Below, one piece after another: positions 48,207 to 59,230 of a stretch of DNA of 64,000 nucleotides; position 1 is the stretch's first letter, and each line of letters begins with the position of its first letter. Made by a program: the position numbers and the translations under genes. Location of the stretch: contig CM065650.1 in assembly GCA_033220425.1 (NCBI GenBank), positions 1,488,001 to 1,552,000 of the forward strand, in the 5' to 3' direction. The notes under the pieces are model-generated. The model was not told the origin of the DNA and did not search any database. It saw only the letters and a program-made list of their open reading frames with translations. This stretch comes from Lepraria neglecta (taxonomy: Eukaryota > Ascomycota > Lecanoromycetes > Lecanorales > Stereocaulaceae).

Positions 48207-49481
48207 CTAGAAATGCGGCAAAAGCTGCGACCACTGCACAACCTCAAAGCATCCCGGCGGAAGCAGGCGTAGACTTATAACGATCTCGACTATGACAATA
48301 AGACGTGCAAATATATACAGGAATCCCGGTATGAAGAAGAGGAGATTGGTTGGCCACTTCAGCTTATATCCATTCAGAGTGGTAAGACCGGAGGTGGTAT
48401 AGCCTTCGACCACGATGCTAATCGCCTCGACGAAACAACCAACACCAAGCACAACGCCCATCGATATACATGTCCATCGCCAGATCATTAGTTCTATTCT
48501 GGTTGGGAAATCGAAGTTCCAGCCGATCAGATGAAGGAGAGAAAAGCATGAGGTTGGGATCGCGAGGAGTATTACGATCGATAGACTGTGAAGCCTGGAA
48601 TCTCGGTCATTCGGGATCCGAGGTAGTGGTCGTTGTTGGACACCTCAGTGTTTGCCAAAGGGCATTTGGCTTGAAGTATATAGATTCGGTTCGATGAAGT
48701 CCAAGGGCGTATCTCGAAAGGGGGCTTCCGCTTTGTCGCCTGCCCATACAAGCACTTGTGCAATGTTGACCTCAACTTCGAGAGTAGTTGATGTGTCGAC
48801 ATTCAAGGGCTTCGAGAACCAAAAGAATAGTGCAGCTCCGGTACAGGTAACCAGAGCCACGGTTGATAATTCCAGAAGTGTAACAGGCAGATGTTGAATC
48901 CCACGAGCTATAACCTGAGCCACTAGCCACGCCGCTTGAAAACTTGCGACTGCCTTCGCAAACATGTTTGCTCTGCTCTTGTCCCAAATCTCTTCCTTTG
49001 TGATCGTTGACATCGATAGGTGCCCCTGCTGTATTAGATAATGGACCTGCTTGGCGGTGATTGGGAACGCCACACAGTCCGGCGCTTGCAGCATAAAGCC
49101 TCCACTGTCGGCATAGAACGCATGAACCATGGTCCAACCCTTATAGCCTAAGTCTTGCATGTCTTTGACAGATCTCTTCGCAGAAGCCCATTGCCCACAA
49201 GCGAAGAGCATTACAAGCTCCGGCGCAAGCAAGGCCAGCGTTAGCCAGCGTGCCTTTCGAAGAATCAAACACCAAGTGCTGTCCGTCTTAGCAGGCACGT
49301 TGAGGTGTATCATGACCCAGCAGCAGATTGCTAACGTTGTGACGCAACTCCAGATGATGTCGATCGTGCCCCGCTGGTTTGGCTGATTGACCCATCCCTA
49401 CTTTGCGGAGAGCTGGCTGGCCGAGGCATTGGCAGAGGCGATAGGAAACAATGATGTCAACGTAGGATCCACATTAGACAT
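48207..49481 (-). pseudogene. fungal multi-pass membrane protein gene, two in-frame stops
   Basis: A single frame of 425 codons from ATG 49481 to the stop at 48207 is interrupted by TAG at 49398-49400 (codon 28) and TGA at 48645-48647 (codon 279). The remainder is well conserved with a common fungal family of unknown function: GW..QP.QRGTIDIIWSC, MIHLNVPAK, LLAPELVMLFACGQW, KGWTMVHAFYADSGGF, LIGWNFDFPTR. About seven hydrophobic segments are visible. A divergent paralogue is at 53731-55042. Both stops can be made by one transition (CAG to TAG, CGA to TGA). Translation from Met 49313 could still give a 222-residue fragment lacking the first and last helices. Confidence 0.75.
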
Positions 49482-50034
49482 CCTTTTCGCAATATATACT
49501 AATAACCAACAATAGACGCTCTGAACGTGAGAGCACTGAAGGAAGTATATGCGATGAACAGTGAGGAATGCCCGTGACGAGGCTGCGGGGGCGCATCCTC
49601 ATGTATTTATCAGTAGCGATTGATCAAGGCAATACAGAGATAAGAGAAGGCTGAGGGATCCCGTCCAAAAAAGGTATTGGCGCTAAAGTGATACATGAAG
49701 TCTGCGCTAGCAAAAATGCAGTCTTCCTCATTGGCAGGTCGTTTACTTCGTGCATTCGGTAATGCTGGTTGTACCAACAGACCCTGGTTTCGTGCCGCCT
49801 TTTGAAAGCTGTTTCATCCTTCTGTACTTGGTTGAGAACGTCTACTATCATGTCGCTATTTTTGGCATGTGTGCCTGGGATCTATAATTGAGCCACAAAA
49901 CGCCATCCGATAGAATTGCTAGTCAAGTCATGCACACTTAGGTTTCAAAGTTATTAATGGTCATTGCGTCTTGTTCGCGATAAACGTGAACACCGAATAA
50001 AAGCAATAGCGCGGACTATGCGCAAAACCATACA

Positions 50035-51384
50035 TTATGCCATGGCGAATGGGCAGCCTCCTCGACTCTGTTTGGTAAGGTGTGCTCGGGTGTGGCTCAT
50101 GTCTTCGATGCCCTTGTTCTTCAGCGCTTGAGGTCCAAGTTCAGTAAAGCTCCAGCCTTCAGAAGCATATCGGTTGCCATCGTCACCCGGTAGCTTGCGA
50201 CCCACCAGGCGAGTTAACCAAGATCTTGGCCCCCAACGTCTCCCCAAAGATGGTTTGACGTACCATGGATACGACAGATACTCGACAGAATTGTAACGGC
50301 CAGCACTATTGGGGCCCGACGGTATGTATCGCTTTCTCATGAACTCGGGTCGTGGCAGTGCGCAGTGGCGAAGTACTAACTTCCGAGCACGAAGAAGTCC
50401 ATTGACTAGTACGTGGTACGTAGGGGGAGATTCAGGGTACCTGTGTCAAAAATTTAGCTCCATTAAGCCCACGGGTGTGCGAATGCACCTACATCATTGC
50501 TTTACGTAGCCTTTCACCTAGGAGGACAGAAATCATCTTCTTGCAAGGACCTAGGAATCTAGGCGGCACATTAATACAGAGAATCTCAAAGTGAGAGTCA
50601 GCTAGCTGTTTGTTCGTCGAGGCAGGCACCATATGTGACTCTTCGTATGTCTTGCTCCAACCCTCTACCTCATGCAGCCAATGTAGCCCATCTTTCCATT
50701 CTCTCGATGGTAGATGTGTATATGATATTTCCATTGCATCACCCATGCTTTTCCAGAATGTTCCACAAGCACAGAGCTCTAAGTCTGTCAAGCATCGCCA
50801 CTCGTACTTTTCAACCCATCGTGATGGCTCTAGCGCGAGAGGCTCAATGTATATAGCAGGTCGTCATTCGTGATCTTGCCAGCTTTTTGATACCGGGCAT
50901 GCAGGAAGTTCATGCGGGCAATCGCCTGGATCGTTCTCTCAGAGGTGGGCGCATTGAGCGCAAATTCGAGCAAAAGGACCCCGGTGTCTGCGATTCGTTT
51001 CGATGCAGTCTTGGTGTCGGCGAGCTGACCAGTCGCGACTAGCAGGGATGATACGCTTGGGATACCATAGGTCTGCATCGTATAAGTAAGCCGGAGGTGT
51101 ACAACAAGCGTTGTGGCACGCACCTTGAAGAGAGCAAATATGATGGAGAAACCAAAGAACTTGGGAAACTCTAGCTCGGTCAAATCCTTTAGTACAGCCT
51201 GAGCATCATCTGTGGTCATACGGGCAAATGATGCTCTGCCTGCTGGACTGAATCGCTTCTGTAAGTCTCTGGCCCTGCGGTGCCGGAGGAACGACACCAG
51301 ACATAAGTATCCCAAGAGGGCGGGTAGCAGGAGTAGCGTCCATTGCTGAAAGGCTGGATTGACCTCAATCAAGTGAGGCCACAT
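50035..51384 (-). pseudogene. MpaB-like (DUF2236-type) oxygenase gene with a 1-nt frameshift
   Basis: Exons are 51124-51384, 50493-51072 and 50035-50440, with introns of 51 and 52 bp. Motifs are FALFKTYGIPSVSSLLVATG (across intron 1), ARMNFLHARYQKAG, LLYTLSLS then ALEPSRWVEKYEWR, HMVPASTNKQ, GLLRARKLVLRHCALPRPEF and YPWYVKPS. The family (ER-bound oxygenase MpaB/rubber oxygenase type) has Phe-Ala at LSLFALEP. Here one base is missing around 50833-50840, causing TAG at 50830-50832. The exon phases only agree if exactly one nucleotide is absent. MpaB-type proteins cleave polyprenyl chains in mycophenolate synthesis; most homologues are uncharacterised. The N-terminal start (MWPHLIEVNP) is chosen before a membrane helix; an upstream exon is possible. 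Confidence 0.8.
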
Positions 51385-51723
51385 ATTAAAAGCTCCTATG
51401 AATGCATTAGAGCAATTAGCTGTAGGGTAAGAGAAAGTTTTGACTGACCATGGGGGGCTGTACATGAGCGAACAGCTGAGAAGAGTATAGCCGCCGCCCA
51501 AACAAGGCTTTGCCTGTTCGGGACGTGGTGTTACGGTACTGGCCACAATCAGGAACATGAGCGCCACCCACTACAATCCGAACCAATCTACTTGGTGGTC
51601 TCTGAAATACAATGTCAATTACGCGGCAAAGTCTACCGAATTCCAGTGATACTTCATCAGATATGTCTCTACACTGGCACCAATGGGACTGGACATATTT
51701 CTGTAACGATTTCTCTTTCGATT

Positions 51724-53545
51724 CTAGAAGTGACTACTCAAAGGTGGAAACAAGACCCCTTGAGTTCCCGTCCCAAGTGGAGACTTTGGCTCTCCATAAT
51801 CCCTGTCCGAGCCCAGGACCGCATTAGAATACAGCCTTGCATCATCAGCTACCCCCAACATGTCGAGGAGCTGTTTCATCTTAGACGGCATAAACGGCTG
51901 CAACAGTGTACCGCAGATGCGTATAGATTCAGCACAAAGATAGATGACGCGATCTAATTGCTCCTCGTCTTCGGGCTTATTGAGGTCCCACGGAGCGCTA
52001 AGTTGGAAGTACGCGTTTGTCTGTGACAAGGTCAGGAAGTTACCAGGTCATCGATAAAATGGACGGCATACCTCATAGATGGTCTTCATAATTTGCGCTA
52101 GGGCTTTTCCTAGATCTAATTCATCCATAGAGTTCGACGTCTCACGAGGCAGAGCCCTGAGAAGCGAGCTCATGTCCTCGTTTAGCTGCCCAATAGGTTG
52201 ATAAGAGTTCTTAACAGCTCGCCGGACGTTCCACCCTTTATAGCGAGTGACACGGCTGACAAGGTTACCCAGTCCTCCTTGGAGGCCTTTCTTGTAGCGG
52301 TCAATAATGAATGAGTTCTCGTACATAGCATCGTCCTTAATGCCACCTTCAAGAGCCAGATAGTAGCGCATGCAATCGACCCCAAAGCGATTGATCGCAA
52401 AGAAAGGGTTGACGACAACGCCAGTCGATTTTGACATTTTCTCGCGGCCAAGAGTCCAATGAGCGTGAGTGAGGATTTGCTTCGGGAGGGGGAGGTCCAA
52501 AGCCATCAAGAAAGCGGGCCAGTAGATACAATGGAATCGGACGATGTCCTTCCCAATAACATGACAGTCTGCAGGCCAGCCAGCTGAATTCTCATGGCCT
52601 GGTATCTGGAAAGGGTAATTGGCTTTGGTGAGATAGTTGATCAATGCATCCAGCCAAACGTAGATTGTTTGAGATGCGTCGTCCGGCACAGGGATGCCCC
52701 AACTCAGTCGGTCGACCGGTCGTGATATAGATAGATCCTGAAGCCCTGCCTCCACCTCTTTGACTACATTTTTCATCCGTGTATGAGGAACAACGAATTG
52801 GGGATTCTCTCTGTAGAACTTGAGAAGCTGATCCTTCAATGCTGACATGCGAAAGTGATAGTTATTCTCCGAAGTCCATTCCACTTCCTTGCTGGTCTCT
52901 TTCGAGGCCATGAACTTACGTCCCGTAGCCCGGTCGAGAGCCAGATGGACACCCGATTCTGGGTAGAACGTCTCATCACTGACCGAGTACCATCCCTCGT
53001 GTTTTGAGGCGTAGATCCAACCTCGTTCTCTCAGCATCAGCCAGAAGTGCTGTACGGCGAATCGATGGTCGGGCTCAGATGTCCGTATGAAGTGGTCCCG
53101 GTCAACTTGAGCTTCCCTGGCCAAGGTCTCGAACGGTTTGTAGCTCTCATCACAGAAGGCCCGGACGTCCTGCCCCGCTTTTGCCGCCGCTCGCTGAATC
53201 TTCATGCCATGTTCGTCCGTGCCTGTACATAGTATTGATTTTTTCCCCAGAAGGGCGTGCCATCGTTTGAGGATGTCTGTCAGGACTAAGGTGTATAGAT
53301 GACCGACATGGGGCGCTGTAGAAGCGTCAGCTTCGAGCATTTTTTGTTTTGCTTCTTGATTCCTTATTACCTGCGTTAACATAGAATATGGGACTCGTTA
53401 CGTAGTAGGGTTTCTCTGGTCCCGACGGCAGCGCCGCGGAGTGCTGCCAGCGTATTCTGGTCCGGGCACGGCATTCGTGGCAGACCCATCCTCTAGACTG
53501 TCGAATGGGCCTAGCCACCAGAGCGTTGGCAAGCCTTGATCTCAT
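51724..53545 (-). CDS. MSM1: mitochondrial methionyl-tRNA synthetase
   Basis: Exons 53371-53545, 52072-53315 and 51724-52020, with introns of 55 bp (branch CTGAC) and 51 bp, give about 571 residues. The first ~45 residues are Arg-rich without acidic residues (mitochondrial presequence). Class I signatures: [20 protein letters not shown] holds the HIGH-type box PHVGH at about 60-64, assembled across intron 1; GREKMSKSTG at 351-355 is the KMSKS loop. The anticodon-binding helical domain follows (GGLGNLVSRVTRY; TNAYFQLSAPWDL). It charges mitochondrial tRNA-Met. It is an intact essential gene between decayed neighbours and diverges by 185 bp from the membrane-protein pseudogene. Confidence 0.95.
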
Positions 53546-53730
53546 TGTTTATAATACTCAGATCCCCAAAAGGATCGGACAGCTTGGGGTCGCGCCTGTC
53601 GCGCTTGAAATTGACGCGTTCCTCAGCCTCACCTGAGGTTTTTATTGCTCTCGGGCCTCCAGCCAGGAACATCTCTTCTTCATAGTCTACAAACCGTTCC
53701 TTCACGTACCAGTAGTAGTCTGCGGCCACA

Positions 53731-55042
53731 ATGAATGCCACAGTCTCAAACATTACGAGTCACCCTCGCTTAAAAGGATGGACGTCAGGTCCCGACCAGC
53801 GCGGAAAATTCGACATTTTATCAAGTTGTCTAGTGCTGATATTCGCATGTACCTGGACTATACTACACTTGAACGTCCCGGCACATATCGATACGCCGTG
53901 GATCAAGGCTCGAAGGAAGGCTAAGTGGATGCTGGTCACGGTCTTTTTCCCGGAACTCATGTTTGCCCGTGCAATGGAAGAGCGAAGCATAGCAGCCAAT
54001 GCTCTTGGATTCTTACAGCATGTCGGGGTAGAGATGAACTTTAAAAGAAAGTGGTGGCACGAGGTGATTGATTTCATAGGCGTCTTTGAAGGGGCGAAAG
54101 TACGGTGGGGCGATTGGGCTAGGGGCGCGTCCTCGAAAGCTGGGACTCAGACTTGCCATTGGACAATGACTCATGTTATCTATGCAAATATGGGCGGCTT
54201 CTATGCTGTATGTGGAGACGACGATCTCGATGATAACGTCTAGGTCTTAGATGCTTCCCAAGTGATCGAAATATATCATAGAGGAGCCCTCGAAGCAATG
54301 CGCGAGATCTCGAAAGCAGCCATCACAGACATGGAAAAAGCATACCTCCTTCTCAAAATTGTTGTCCTTGGTCAATTTCTATCCTCGTATTGTTGGCTAT
54401 TACGCGCAGGAAAGAGGGTCTCTCATTATCATGGCTTGAAGTTGCTACGCTTGCATTCGCCTCTTGCGCCGCTTTAACATATCTTGCTGCTTGGAAAAAG
54501 CCCAAGGACTTTTGGTGCTGCGATTGAGATTCGACTGGCTCCAGGGACAGAACCTGCAAAGTTTGGAAAGTATAACAACAGCATTCTGGCTGCTTCTTTC
54601 GGCCTGGACCTGATACCATGGAGCTTCCGGCCTTCGGCTGCTGCGATCCCCAACGACAACATAGCAGTCGAAGGCCACTACTATGGACCTATGATGGGTT
54701 GGATTATGCTAGGTACGGTAGTTTTGGGGGACCTATACTGTCTTGCACGGAGTTTCGAATTTCCAACTAACGCTGAAAGATTACTGTGGAGAATGTCTAC
54801 GCTCACAGTTATGGTGGCTCCGATCCTGCTTCCTCTTCTCGTGAATTGTTGTACCACTCCTCTCAGCGAAGTTTAAAGGCCTTCCGCGTCGACGTATCAT
54901 TTATTTGCTTTTACCACTCGTCACTTCGATCTACGTCGGCTCCCGGTTTTCCTTGATCGCAATAGCCTTCGCAAGTCTTAGAGCAATGCCGGAAGGCGTG
55001 TACCAGACTACCTGGACGAAGTATCTCTTGAGCGTCCACTAA
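53731..55042 (+). pseudogene. paralogous fungal membrane protein gene with a stop and three frameshifts
   Basis: It has the same family features as 48207-49481 (GWTSGPDQRGKFDI, ILHLNVPAHID, VFFPELMFARAMEE, HWTMTHVIYANMGGF, ARSFEFPTNAERLLW). The frame is broken by TAG at 54241-54243, a shift near 54370-54385, another near 54480-54530, and a third near 54830-54878. The C-terminal helix (IIYLLLPLVTSIYVGSRFS) ends at TAA 55040-55042. No splice model I tried repairs these. Sequence identity to the other copy is low by eye, so the duplication is old. It starts divergently from MSM1. The function of the family is unknown. Confidence 0.75.
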
Positions 55043-55640
55043 AAGACGTGGGGGTTTCTCTCGAGGCGAGTCGCTTCACTACTGCATGCAAGAGGACTAT
55101 TATGCAAACCTGCAAGAGAAGCTTTCATGTTAGTGTCGTGCTTTCGCATTGGTGGAGTGCACTGATCGAAGTGTTCCTAAATGAGACTTCCCCTGAGTAG
55201 TATCTAGCTCACATTGTTACAGCATTCTAAACAAGATACGGGAAAGCAGATTGGTATATACACGCTCTAAGAAGACGACAGATAGCTGGCTATGAGCTTT
55301 TCTTCCCTGCAGGAGCTTACGACCAATGGATCCACCCTGGACATCTGTGCAGCGGCATGGACACCAGAAACGTCCGACAAGAGATTAACGTAACAAACGC
55401 AGACACTTCCAAGTATCAGTCACGCCTCCTGTGCCGAAATGCAATTCAAAAGAGCGTCAACCTATGCGCACAAGATGGGCACAATCTACGACACGTCCGT
55501 TCAAGCTTGCTGCGGCTTTGTCGGTACTCTTCGACCATTCTTGATATCCCTACAGATATAAGCTACCAAAAGATACGGCCATGTTAGCTGTATGTATGCC
55601 CCTGCATATCGCAGAGCCTCAGACTCACCTGGCCTATGTA
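55043..55640. other. gene-free interval
   Basis: About 600 bp between the pseudogene and the 3' end of the rhodopsin-like gene. A 76-codon frame (55357-55587) has no recognisable features. Confidence 0.5.
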
Positions 55641-57004
55641 TCAAACCTCGTTCGCTCCTTTTCCGATGCCCATTGCAGTAGGATGTCCCCAATTCTGCGG
55701 TACCTCTGGATGGGCATTCCAGGTGTCATCGCTTCCTGCGCGTGATGTATTCCGCTCAGTAGACAGATCCAAGAAGTTATTCCTCTCAGTGATAGGATGC
55801 ATGTCCACTCCATGGTGGAGCTTCACTTTGTCACCAGTCTCCGATGACCCCTTCCGAAGTTGTGGCACACCGCCAGTTGACCTGGGCCGACCATGAAAAA
55901 AGCCAATTCGCCGAGAGCTGAAAGAGAGAAAGTCCGGATGTTTTGATTTGAGCTTGGTATAAGTCGCTCCGATAGCAGTGAAAACAGGCCATAGAGAAGG
56001 CAAGCAAGCGGAAGTGATGGCGATACTGGCTTCGACGCAGGACCATATAGCAGGGTTTGCAGTCGTGTAGGTCAGGTCTGGAGAGGCGTAGTTGCGGGTC
56101 ACGAAGGCCCAAAGGCGAAGAATAGAGCTTACGCTGGCACTAGAGGCAGGTGAGCGAGGGTACTAGAGCTGCTGAATGAAGTGAGAGGTCATACAAGCCA
56201 CCGAGTATGAAGACCACCGAGAGGAGGAGCTTCTGCCTTAGCTTCATCTGAAGTTTCCATATGTATGGTAGAGGCATCGCGAGAATGACAAAGTCTGTGA
56301 TGACTTCTGGAATCGCGGTGCCAAGGAAGTATCTGTATTTAGACACGCAATGCCCGGGTGTCGAGGGTTGCCAGAGTTTGTGTGGGGGAGTGCATTGGAA
56401 GATAGTTGCGAATGTCTTAAAATATCAGTCTTTATCCTAGAGCTGGCAATGGTGGGGAACTCACAAATGCAATGACCCAGGCCATGACTGCCGCAACCAC
56501 GGCAAAGATGGGCCGCCGAATTGAACCCACATGGAAGATTCGCCAATAGAAGGCCAATACTGAGCACTTAACAAGACCGATAGCCCAAGGAAACACGATC
56601 TCGGTGGTATAGAAAAGTGTTTCAATAGTCTCGAACACCGCAGGATTGACCGTCTGAATATGTCGCCCAGCACCAAGGCGAACGGCTAAGCAGAATCTTC
56701 AGAATCTTCCAATTTGTGTTGCCAATTCATTCTCACCTTCTATGAACAGAGCCAGAACCCCGGTGTACAAAACCTGATTCGAGTATCAGCACAGCGATAT
56801 AGTGCGTGTAATAGCAACAAGTATTACCGTGCCGGCATAAATCAACCAATCATCTATCCAGAAGCCCGCCTTAGAGATTTTTCTGACAGCCGTACGGAGA
56901 CCGATGGCTAGAATGGAAATGCAGTAGGTTGATACTATAGCTCCTAATATATCAGGGCCACGGTTACCTGCGTAATTAGCCGAGGCTGCGTGCATGGTTG
57001 CCAT
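55641..57004 (-). CDS. fungal rhodopsin-like (PTH11-related) seven-helix membrane protein
   Basis: Five exons (56828-57004, 56737-56773, 56465-56685, 56195-56415, 55641-56139), with four introns of 49-55 bp in agreeing phases, give about 384 residues. Motifs of the fungal rhodopsin-domain family: RKISKAGFWIDDWLIYAGT, ETLFYTTEIVFPWAIGLVK, FYWRIF, TFATIFQCTPPHKLW, ILAMPLPYIWKLQ, FILGGFASVSSILRL and TANPAIWSCVEASIAITSAC. Seven hydrophobic segments are visible. The cytosolic tail is ~90 polar residues. This large family includes PTH11-type surface sensors, but most members have no known ligand. The second exon is only 37 nt. The frame is intact despite lying among pseudogenes. Met 57058 is an alternative start. 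Confidence 0.9.
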
Positions 57005-57993
57005 GTCGAGCTGGCGCAGTGACTTGCACCCAAGATCCGTTAATGACCTTCTTGGCAATCACTTTCAAGAGAATCGGGTTTTTCTCAGGACACAAAAATA
57101 GCAGAATGTTTTTCAGAATAATAGAACGATGGATTCAATAATAAAAGGGGGGGAAAAGGCGTAGGACGCATCCTAAATGTCCAGCAATCTTGTCTAGACC
57201 AAAGGCTGTGCCTCACACCATTTGGCACCTCAGAACTACCGAGCATGGCTTTTGCCTTAGAAACGACTTATCCTTTGAATGGATCCGAGCGCCAAAGTCT
57301 GCTGCAATGCAACGTTGCTGTTGCACAATGATGTGGGTGCACACCCAAAGCTGAAAGACAAGCGATGGGGTGGTCCAATAACGCTAGTCGAGAAATACGT
57401 CAAGTCGCATTTGGGCTAGCCACAGCCCTGTTCGCTATCTAGAACAGAAAAGACAGACTTGACACAGAGCCTCCAAAGTTAGAGCTAGAAAGTTATCTTT
57501 CATTCAGGGCCCTTCAATAGCAGCACATGCTCACTCCGAATGATCGCCAGACATTGGAAGGAAGCCAAAACTGGACAAAAACAAACTGTACGGTAGATCG
57601 TTGAGGCACGGTTAGGTATCAATTATACGCCCTGCGCTAATGTTCTATACAGTACACTTTTTGTCAGCCTCGTGCATGTGCTGACGCGAAGATCTATCTT
57701 TGTAGTAGGGACTGTGTGACATCATCTGCTCCATATATCCTGGCAGCTTGTAGAGGCCGCTTCCACTTGAACAAGCAGTTCTGCTTACTATCATTCATAT
57801 CTCTCAGACCAAATGCAGGATATCGTCATACAATCCTGGGCCAATGGCAAGATTGAGGGGCAATTCAGCCTCACGAATCTATTGCTCATACTCCTCTTGG
57901 AGGGTGGAAAATTAAAAACAATGATGTAAACCCCATAAACGCCAGATATAATGGCCACTGCACTGAAGATACTCGCAGCGTCAGTATACAAGC
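57005..57993. other. divergent intergenic region
   Basis: About 990 bp between two divergent starts. It holds an A/G-rich run (AATAAAAGGGGGGGAAAAGG near 57138). No gene seen. Confidence 0.5.
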
Positions 57994-59133
57994 ATGGCAA
58001 ATCCCCACCTCGAAGCAGTATGGGCCAAGCTGCTCTATTTGGCCCCCAGCCCCTTGTACGAAAGGAGCAAACCCTACTACATTGCCGGCGTACAACCTGC
58101 AGAAACGAAACAGACTAACAAGACATTTGCTCCTAGAAAGACTGAAATTATTAATGCCAGAGGGAACGAAGGAAATTTCTCAATCGATGAGAATGGCTTC
58201 GAATGCGTAGACTATCCGCTCGAATCGGCCATTGAATCGACGGATGATCGCCAGAGGTATATGAGAGATATGGAAGATTTCTTTAAGGGATGTCTCAAGG
58301 CTGAGCATGTCTATGCATACGACTGTGTGGTGGGTCTTACAAAACTTTGGTATCGGCCATGGTTACTGACTTTCAAAACATCAGGCAGCAGCGAGACCAT
58401 GGAGTCCCTTTGCAGGCCAACGATAGCCGTGAAATCAAACGCACTATTCATACTACTCATCTTGGTACTTGAATCATATGATAGCTTAAAACCCTGTGCG
58501 TAGGATTTTTACTGACGGAGTACCAGACATTAGCCCTCGTTGCGCAATTGATAAGGTCAGATCCCACTTTCCTAGCGAAAGAGCGGAGAGACTGCTTCAA
58601 GGCAACTGGCAGATCATCAAGTAAGTAAGCAAGTACCAATTCATCTCTCGGTGCACGATGCTCAACTTCCTAGTGCGTAGAGACCATTAGTCGATATCGT
58701 AGAGATCCAGCCCCTGGCCATCTGCGACTCAATTTCTCTACACGAGAAAGATTTGATCGCTTGTGATGAGACATACCCGCACGTCACAACGGAAATCTTT
58801 CACGTGTTGCATAATCCCGATCAGAGGTGGTATTATCTGAGAGAGCAGAAACGAGAAGAGGTCCTCTTGATGCGGAATTAGGATCCGAACGTCGCACTGG
58901 GTAAGAGTTTTTCTGAAAGGTTGACATCTATCATCAGTCCGGATTGTTGCTTACTAAGTCATTGATTAGGTACTGCTCATACTGCCTTCAACGATCCAAC
59001 GTCGGAACCTCAGGCTTCGGGAAGACGCAATATAGAACTTCGATGTTTTGTCTTTTATCCACAGGAGGGGAATGACATGACGGCAGCAGACACCGCTGAT
59101 GACGAAGTGTTGGAGCTGGATATAGATGAATGA
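57994..59133 (+). pseudogene. CmcJ/AsaB-like oxygenase gene with two nonsense codons
   Basis: Exons by consensus and phase: 57994-58329, 58389-58464, 58527-58620, 58674-58900, 58970-59133. The family (CmcJ-like hydroxylase/desaturase, as in GA4 desaturase and AsaB) is recognised by AKLLYLAPSPLYERSKPYYI, ARGNEGNFSIDENGFE, HLDISPRCAIDKVRSHFP, GNWQII.(stop)RPL, PLAICDS, PHVTTEIFHVLHNPDQRWYY and TAHTAF. In-frame TAG occurs at 58678-58680, where the family has Trp in NxWRP, and at 58879-58881 inside the RNxD motif. Members are non-haem oxygenases often found in secondary-metabolite clusters. The first TAG is a one-transition change from TGG. Confidence 0.75.
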
Positions 59134-59230
59134 GCCGTCTATCACCAGGCGCAAGATTAGAATCCCAATTTTGAGTCTTCCAGAAGATAGCATACACAGA
59201 AATGTCTCCAAAGAATCCGGGTTGCTGTAT

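Noticed and set aside
49398-49481. First exon MSN with an intron ending at 49398 to bypass the TAG in the 48-kb membrane gene
   Set aside because: The only available donor, GTGGAT, is poor, and a second stop (TGA 48645) would remain.
53511-53753. 80-residue minus-strand frame (MFETVAFIVAADYYWYVKERF...) overlapping the MSM1 start
   Set aside because: It covers the divergent promoter between MSM1 and the membrane pseudogene and overlaps both starts. I recognise no family, so it is left out, though the composition is protein-like.
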